A stretch of 36,092 bases of DNA, taken from the NCBI GenBank assembly GCA_030696505.1, contig JAUYSD010000198.1, positions 1 to 36,092 of the forward strand. Direction: 5' to 3'. Source of the DNA: Sulfuritalea sp. (GTDB lineage Bacteria; Pseudomonadota; Gammaproteobacteria; Burkholderiales; Rhodocyclaceae). The notes below the pieces were generated by a model. That model had not been told where the DNA came from and did no database searches. It saw only the letters and a list, made by a program, of their open reading frames with translations. Positions within the stretch are counted from its first letter, which is position 1; each line of letters starts with the position of its first letter. Of the stretch, positions 31,755-36,092 are shown one piece after another. The position numbers and the translations under genes are program-made.

Positions 31755-32894
31755 ATGGCTGATGGTTTGTTCGACCAGTTCAAGGGCTGGTATGAGAATC
31801 GCCACGACTACGCACGCGACTGGAAGCAGCGCACCGGTGGGCAGGTTGTGGCTACGATGTGTACCTATACTGCGGAGGAATTGCTGATCGCTTGCGGCAT
31901 GCTGCCGGTGCGCGTACTCGGTGCACATGAACCGCAAAACGTGACCGAGCCGCATATCTTCGGCATGTTCTGTCCCTTCTGCCGCGATTCGCTGGCCCAG
32001 GGCCTGCTCGGCCGCTACGATTACTGCCAGGGCGTTACCCTGACGCAGTCCTGCATCCAGTATCGGCAGACCTTCAGTTCCTGGCGCAGCAATGTGCCGA
32101 CCGTGGAATGGGACTACTACGTGGCGATGCCCAACGAAGTCCAGTCGGCGCATGCACGCAAGGCTCACTACAACGAACTCCAGTCCTTCCGCACTTTCCT
32201 CCAGGCCCTGACCGGCAAGGAGCTGACCGACGACATGCTCAGGGAAGCATTGGCCGTGGTCGACGAAAACCGCCGCCTGTTGCGCGAGCTGTTCGAGTAC
32301 CGCAAGGTCGCCAATCCGCAGGTGACCGGCTGCGAAGCGCTCTACGCCTCGATTACCGCGCAGTTTGTGGACAAGCGCGAGCATAACGAGATGTTGAAGA
32401 AGGTCCTTGCCGCACTGCCTACCCGTCAGTTGAATCGTCCCGAAGGCGTGCGTTTCATGACCATCGGTTCGGAAAACGACGACCTCGCTTTCATGAACAT
32501 GGTCGAGTCGGTCGGATCGACCATCGTGATCGACGATCAGTGTTCCGGCACCCGCTACTTCTGGAACGAGTCGAAGCCCGAGGACGATGTGATCAAGGCG
32601 ATCGCCGATCGCTACTGCGACCGTCCGGCCTGCCCGACCAAGGATTACCCGGCCCACACGCGCTTCGACCATGTGCTGGGTCTGGCCAAGGATTACAACG
32701 CGCGCGCCGCGATCTTCCTGCAGCAGAAGTTCTGCGATCCGCACGAGGGCGACTATCCTGACCTGAAGGCGCACCTTGAGAGCAACGGTATCCCGACGCT
32801 GTTCCTGGAATTCGACATTACCAATCCGATCGGCCCCTTCCGCATCCGTATCGAGGCATTCCTCGAGACGATGAGCGACGAAGAGCTGTTCTAG
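31755..32894 (+). CDS. bzdN: Benzoyl-CoA reductase subunit BzdN (BcrC-like, 2-hydroxyacyl-CoA dehydratase family)
   Basis: 379 aa [56 protein letters not shown]...; RBS AAAAAGGAGG. Confidence 0.93.
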   Translation: MADGLFDQFKGWYENRHDYARDWKQRTGGQVVATMCTYTAEELLIACGMLPVRVLGAHEPQNVTEPHIFGMFCPFCRDSLAQGLLGRYDYCQGVTLTQSCIQYRQTFSSWRSNVPTVEWDYYVAMPNEVQSAHARKAHYNELQSFRTFLQALTGKELTDDMLREALAVVDENRRLLRELFEYRKVANPQVTGCEALYASITAQFVDKREHNEMLKKVLAALPTRQLNRPEGVRFMTIGSENDDLAFMNMVESVGSTIVIDDQCSGTRYFWNESKPEDDVIKAIADRYCDRPACPTKDYPAHTRFDHVLGLAKDYNARAAIFLQQKFCDPHEGDYPDLKAHLESNGIPTLFLEFDITNPIGPFRIRIEAFLETMSDEELF

Positions 32895-32910
32895 ACCAAG
32901 GGGGAAGCAG

Positions 32911-34221
32911 ATGAATGCACCGAACAAGTATCCGACCGAATCCCTCAAGCTGTGGGGCAAGGCCAAGCAACTGCGCGAGCAGTACTACCAGAACTATGCG
33001 CGCGCCAAGGACAACGGCGGCCTGCGCTGGTCGGGCTCGGCCTGGGCGCTGGATGCCCTGCCGGCCGGCCTCGGCGACGACGTCTATTCGCTGACCGGCG
33101 AGCCCTACGCGGCGGCTGTCGCGCACGACAAGAAGTTCGCCAAGGAATGCATGGACGCCGCCGAGTCGGTGGGCTTTGCCCGCGACCTGTGCTCCTACAT
33201 GCGTATCTACTGGGGCGGCATGCACCTCGACAAATACCTGTATGGCGGCAAGTTCCCCAAGCCCGACTTCATTTTCCAGACGCAGATCTGCTGTTCCCAC
33301 TCCAAGTGGTACCAGCACGTCGCCAAGGAAGAGCAGGTGCCGCAGTTCTACGTCGACGTCGGCGTCGGTCCCTACAAGGACATGAACGCGGCGCGCCTCG
33401 ACTACGTCACCAATCAGTTGCACGACAGCATCGAGTTCATGGAAAAGGCCACGGGCCGCAAGTTCGACGATGAGAAGTTCATCAAGGCGGTCAAGAACGA
33501 AATGCGCTCGACCAGCCGCTGGGCCGATATCTGCGCCCTGAACAAGGTCAAGCCGGCGCCGCTCGACGAAAAGACCATGTACTCGCTGTATGTATTGGCG
33601 ACCTTGTCGAAGTCCTCGCAGTGGTGTGCCGACTTCTACGACGAGCTCTACGACGAGGTCAAGGATCGCGTCGCGCGCGGCATCGCCGCCGTGCCGAATG
33701 AGAAGTGCCGCATGATGTCGGACACGCAGCCGCCCTGGTCCTTCCTCAAGATCTTCCGCTATCTGGAAACCTACGGCGCGGTGTCGATCGGTTCCTTGTA
33801 CACCTTCGCCCTCGAAGGCATCTGGGAAGACAAGCCGGACGGCAGCTGGGGCGGCCGCTCCCTGCCCTGGGAAAACGGTGTCGAAATGAATGACCGCGAC
33901 ACGGTGCTGCGCCTCTACGCCGACTGGAATCTGTCCAAGCCGCAGTGGCAGCACTTCTTCGATCCGCGCCTGAAGACCGCCATGATGCTGCGCATCATCA
34001 AGGAATGGCAGGTCGACGGCGTCATGCTGCACCTGAATCGCGGCTGCGAAGGCCTCAGCCTGGGCATCATGGAAAACCGCGGCGGCATCGCCAAGGCCGG
34101 CGTGCCGATCATGACCTTCGAAGGCAACATGGGTGACGAGCGCGAGTTCGACGAAGTGCGCACGCAGGCACGGGTCGACGCCTTCATGGAACAGCTCGGT
34201 CTGCGTCGCCAGGCTGCCTGA
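32911..34221 (+). CDS. bzdO: Benzoyl-CoA reductase subunit BzdO (BcrB-like)
   Basis: 436 aa [55 protein letters not shown]... Confidence 0.93.
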   Translation: MNAPNKYPTESLKLWGKAKQLREQYYQNYARAKDNGGLRWSGSAWALDALPAGLGDDVYSLTGEPYAAAVAHDKKFAKECMDAAESVGFARDLCSYMRIYWGGMHLDKYLYGGKFPKPDFIFQTQICCSHSKWYQHVAKEEQVPQFYVDVGVGPYKDMNAARLDYVTNQLHDSIEFMEKATGRKFDDEKFIKAVKNEMRSTSRWADICALNKVKPAPLDEKTMYSLYVLATLSKSSQWCADFYDELYDEVKDRVARGIAAVPNEKCRMMSDTQPPWSFLKIFRYLETYGAVSIGSLYTFALEGIWEDKPDGSWGGRSLPWENGVEMNDRDTVLRLYADWNLSKPQWQHFFDPRLKTAMMLRIIKEWQVDGVMLHLNRGCEGLSLGIMENRGGIAKAGVPIMTFEGNMGDEREFDEVRTQARVDAFMEQLGLRRQAA

Positions 34222-34251
34222 TCTAATCGAGAGCAAAAAGGAGGAATTACG

Positions 34252-35061
34252 ATGATTACCGCTGGAATCGATATGGGCTCGCGCAGCATCAAGGTGGTGC
34301 TGCTTGAGGAACTCAAGGTGGACGGTGCGCCGCAACTCAAATACGGCGTGAAGAAGGTGCACATCATGATGCCGGGCGACCTGGATCAGGACGTGGCGGC
34401 CGACAAGGCCTACGACGAGACCCTGGCTGCCGCCGGGCTAAAGCGTGACGATGTCAAGGTGGTGTTCGCCACCGGCGCCGGACGCAAGCAGGTGGGTTTC
34501 GCCACCGAAGGCATCACGGAAATGACCGCCGGGGCCAAGGGCGCGGTATTCATGTACCCGCAGGCGCGCACCGTGGTCGATGTCGGTGCCGAAGAGGGCC
34601 GTGGCATGAAGACCGACGCCGAAGGCCGCGCGATCGACTTTGCCGGCAACGAGAAATGTGCCGCCGGTGCCGGGTCTTTTGCCGAAGCCATGTCGCGTGC
34701 GCTGCAAATGACGCTCAAGGAATTCGGCGAGGCCAGTCTGCAGTCCGACAAGTCGATCCCGATGAACGCCCAATGCACGGTGTTCGCCGAGTCCGAAGTG
34801 GTCTCGCTGATCCATTCCTCGACGCCGAAGAACGACATCGCCAAGGCCGTGCTCGATGCCGTCGCCAGCCGCGTCTGCGCCATGGTGCGCCGTGTCGGCA
34901 TCGAAGGTGAAGTGGTGCTGATCGGCGGCATGGTGCATAACGCCGGCTTCGTCCAGTCGCTGAAGGTGGCGATGGGCGTCGATGCGATTTCCCTGCCTGA
35001 CATGCCCGAGTACATCAGCGCGCTGGGTTGCGCGATGATTGCCGCCGAGCGTCAGCACTGA
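34252..35061 (+). CDS. bzdP: Benzoyl-CoA reductase ATPase subunit BzdP (BadF/BadG/BcrA/D family)
   Basis: GIDMGSRSIKVVLLEE phosphate loop, NEKCAAGAGSF, IGGMVHNAG. Confidence 0.92.
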   Translation: MITAGIDMGSRSIKVVLLEELKVDGAPQLKYGVKKVHIMMPGDLDQDVAADKAYDETLAAAGLKRDDVKVVFATGAGRKQVGFATEGITEMTAGAKGAVFMYPQARTVVDVGAEEGRGMKTDAEGRAIDFAGNEKCAAGAGSFAEAMSRALQMTLKEFGEASLQSDKSIPMNAQCTVFAESEVVSLIHSSTPKNDIAKAVLDAVASRVCAMVRRVGIEGEVVLIGGMVHNAGFVQSLKVAMGVDAISLPDMPEYISALGCAMIAAERQH

Positions 35062-35072
35062 TGAAACCCCTG

Positions 35073-35115
35073 CGTAGCGGGCGGGCCAGCAAGAGACGCT
35101 GACCTCGCCGCTACG
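35073..35115. other. Intercistronic stem-loop between bzdP and bzdQ
   Basis: CGTAGCGG-gcg-GGcCAGC-aagagac-GCTGaCC-tcg-CCGCTACG; long imperfect hairpin. Confidence 0.55.
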
Positions 35116-35145
35116 GATGAACCCATACGGACAAGGAGCGAGAAC

Positions 35146-36066
35146 ATGAATGCAGAAGTGACAGCAGCCCCCGCGGTTGCCGAAACGGTCCCGGAGAAGA
35201 AGGAATTCTGGCGTTGGCAGGAAAATACCTGGGTCGATGAGACCAAGGACTGGAAGACGGCCAAGATCATCACCTGCGGTATCGATGTCGGTTCGGTATC
35301 GTCGCAGGCGGTGCTGGTGGTCGACGGCGAACTCTACGGCTTCAACAGCATGCGCACCGGCAACAATTCGCCGGATTCCGCCACCAATGCGCTGCAAGGC
35401 GTGATGGACAAGTGCGGCATGAAGCTCGAAGACATCCACTACGTGGTCGGCACCGGCTACGGCCGGGTCAACGTGCCCTTCGCCCACAAGGCCATCACCG
35501 AGATCGCCTGCCATGCCCGCGGCGCCAACTACATGGGCGGCAACGGCGTGCGCACCATTCTCGACATGGGCGGCCAGGACTGCAAGGCCATCCACTGCGA
35601 TGAAAAAGGCAAGGTCACCAACTTCCTGATGAACGACAAGTGCGCGGCTGGCACCGGTCGCGGCATGGAAGTGATTTCCGACCTGATGCAGATCCCGATC
35701 GCCGAACTCGGTCCGCGTTCCTTCGACGTCGATGTCGAGCCGGCCGCCGTTTCGTCGGTCTGCGTGGTGTTCGCCAAGTCCGAGGCGCTGGGCCTGCTCA
35801 AGGCCGGCTACACCAAGAACAAGGTGATCGCGGCGTATTGCCAGGCGATGGCCGAGCGCGTAGTGTCCCTGCTGGAGCGCATCGGCGTCGAGGAAGGCTT
35901 CTTCATCACCGGCGGCATCGCCAAGAACCCGGGCGTCGTCAAGCGCATCGAAAGGATCCTCGGCATCAAGGCGATGGAGACCAAGGTCGACAGCCAGATC
36001 GCCGGCGCCCTGGGCGCCGCGCTGTTCGGTTACACGCTGATGTCGAAGAAGGCTGCTGCGGCCTGA
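35146..36066 (+). CDS. bzdQ: Benzoyl-CoA reductase ATPase subunit BzdQ (BadF/BadG/BcrA/D family)
   Basis: CGIDVGSVSSQAVLVVDGEL, LDMGGQDCKAI, NDKCAAGTGRGMEVI, TGGIAKNPGVV. Confidence 0.93.
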   Translation: MNAEVTAAPAVAETVPEKKEFWRWQENTWVDETKDWKTAKIITCGIDVGSVSSQAVLVVDGELYGFNSMRTGNNSPDSATNALQGVMDKCGMKLEDIHYVVGTGYGRVNVPFAHKAITEIACHARGANYMGGNGVRTILDMGGQDCKAIHCDEKGKVTNFLMNDKCAAGTGRGMEVISDLMQIPIAELGPRSFDVDVEPAAVSSVCVVFAKSEALGLLKAGYTKNKVIAAYCQAMAERVVSLLERIGVEEGFFITGGIAKNPGVVKRIERILGIKAMETKVDSQIAGALGAALFGYTLMSKKAAAA

Positions 36067-36092
36067 TAGCCTCTTGCGGCGGCCGGCGTTCT

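Overview
The window (GC-rich, probably betaproteobacterial) has a short housekeeping flank followed by a dense aromatic-acid catabolic region. The flank contains the end of hscA, fdx, iscX, a TatD hydrolase, tpx, typA/bipA, an MTAP/MTIP-type phosphorylase and def. The catabolic region contains: (i) a PaaX-family regulator with a minus-strand unit (an ADP-forming acyl-CoA synthetase-like protein with a shortened ATP-grasp module, plus an FlK-like thioesterase) and a plus-strand fdhD-padBCDEFGHIJ operon for anaerobic phenylacetate to benzoyl-CoA; (ii) a TRAP transporter (dctPQM) and a methyl-accepting chemotaxis protein; (iii) a minus-strand boxR-boxC-boxB-boxA operon (aerobic benzoyl-CoA epoxidation); and (iv) a divergent bzdNOPQ operon (Azoarcus-type ATP-dependent benzoyl-CoA reductase). 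The most interesting non-coding signals are: BoxR/BzdR-type TGCA-N6-TGCA-like palindromes (core GCACTATAGT) in front of both bzdN and the TRAP operon; long-spaced GATACA-N26/27-TGTATC pairs upstream of the acyl-CoA synthetase-like gene and in the paaX/fdhD divergent region, with geometry like PaaX operators; and an approximately 25-bp dispersed repeat (GCCGTRTCGCCAGCGCCAACTCTTG) in at least five, probably six, copies. Two of those copies lie inside coding sequence (boxA, padI) in the same reading frame. All assignments come from reading the sequence and translations; no database search was run.
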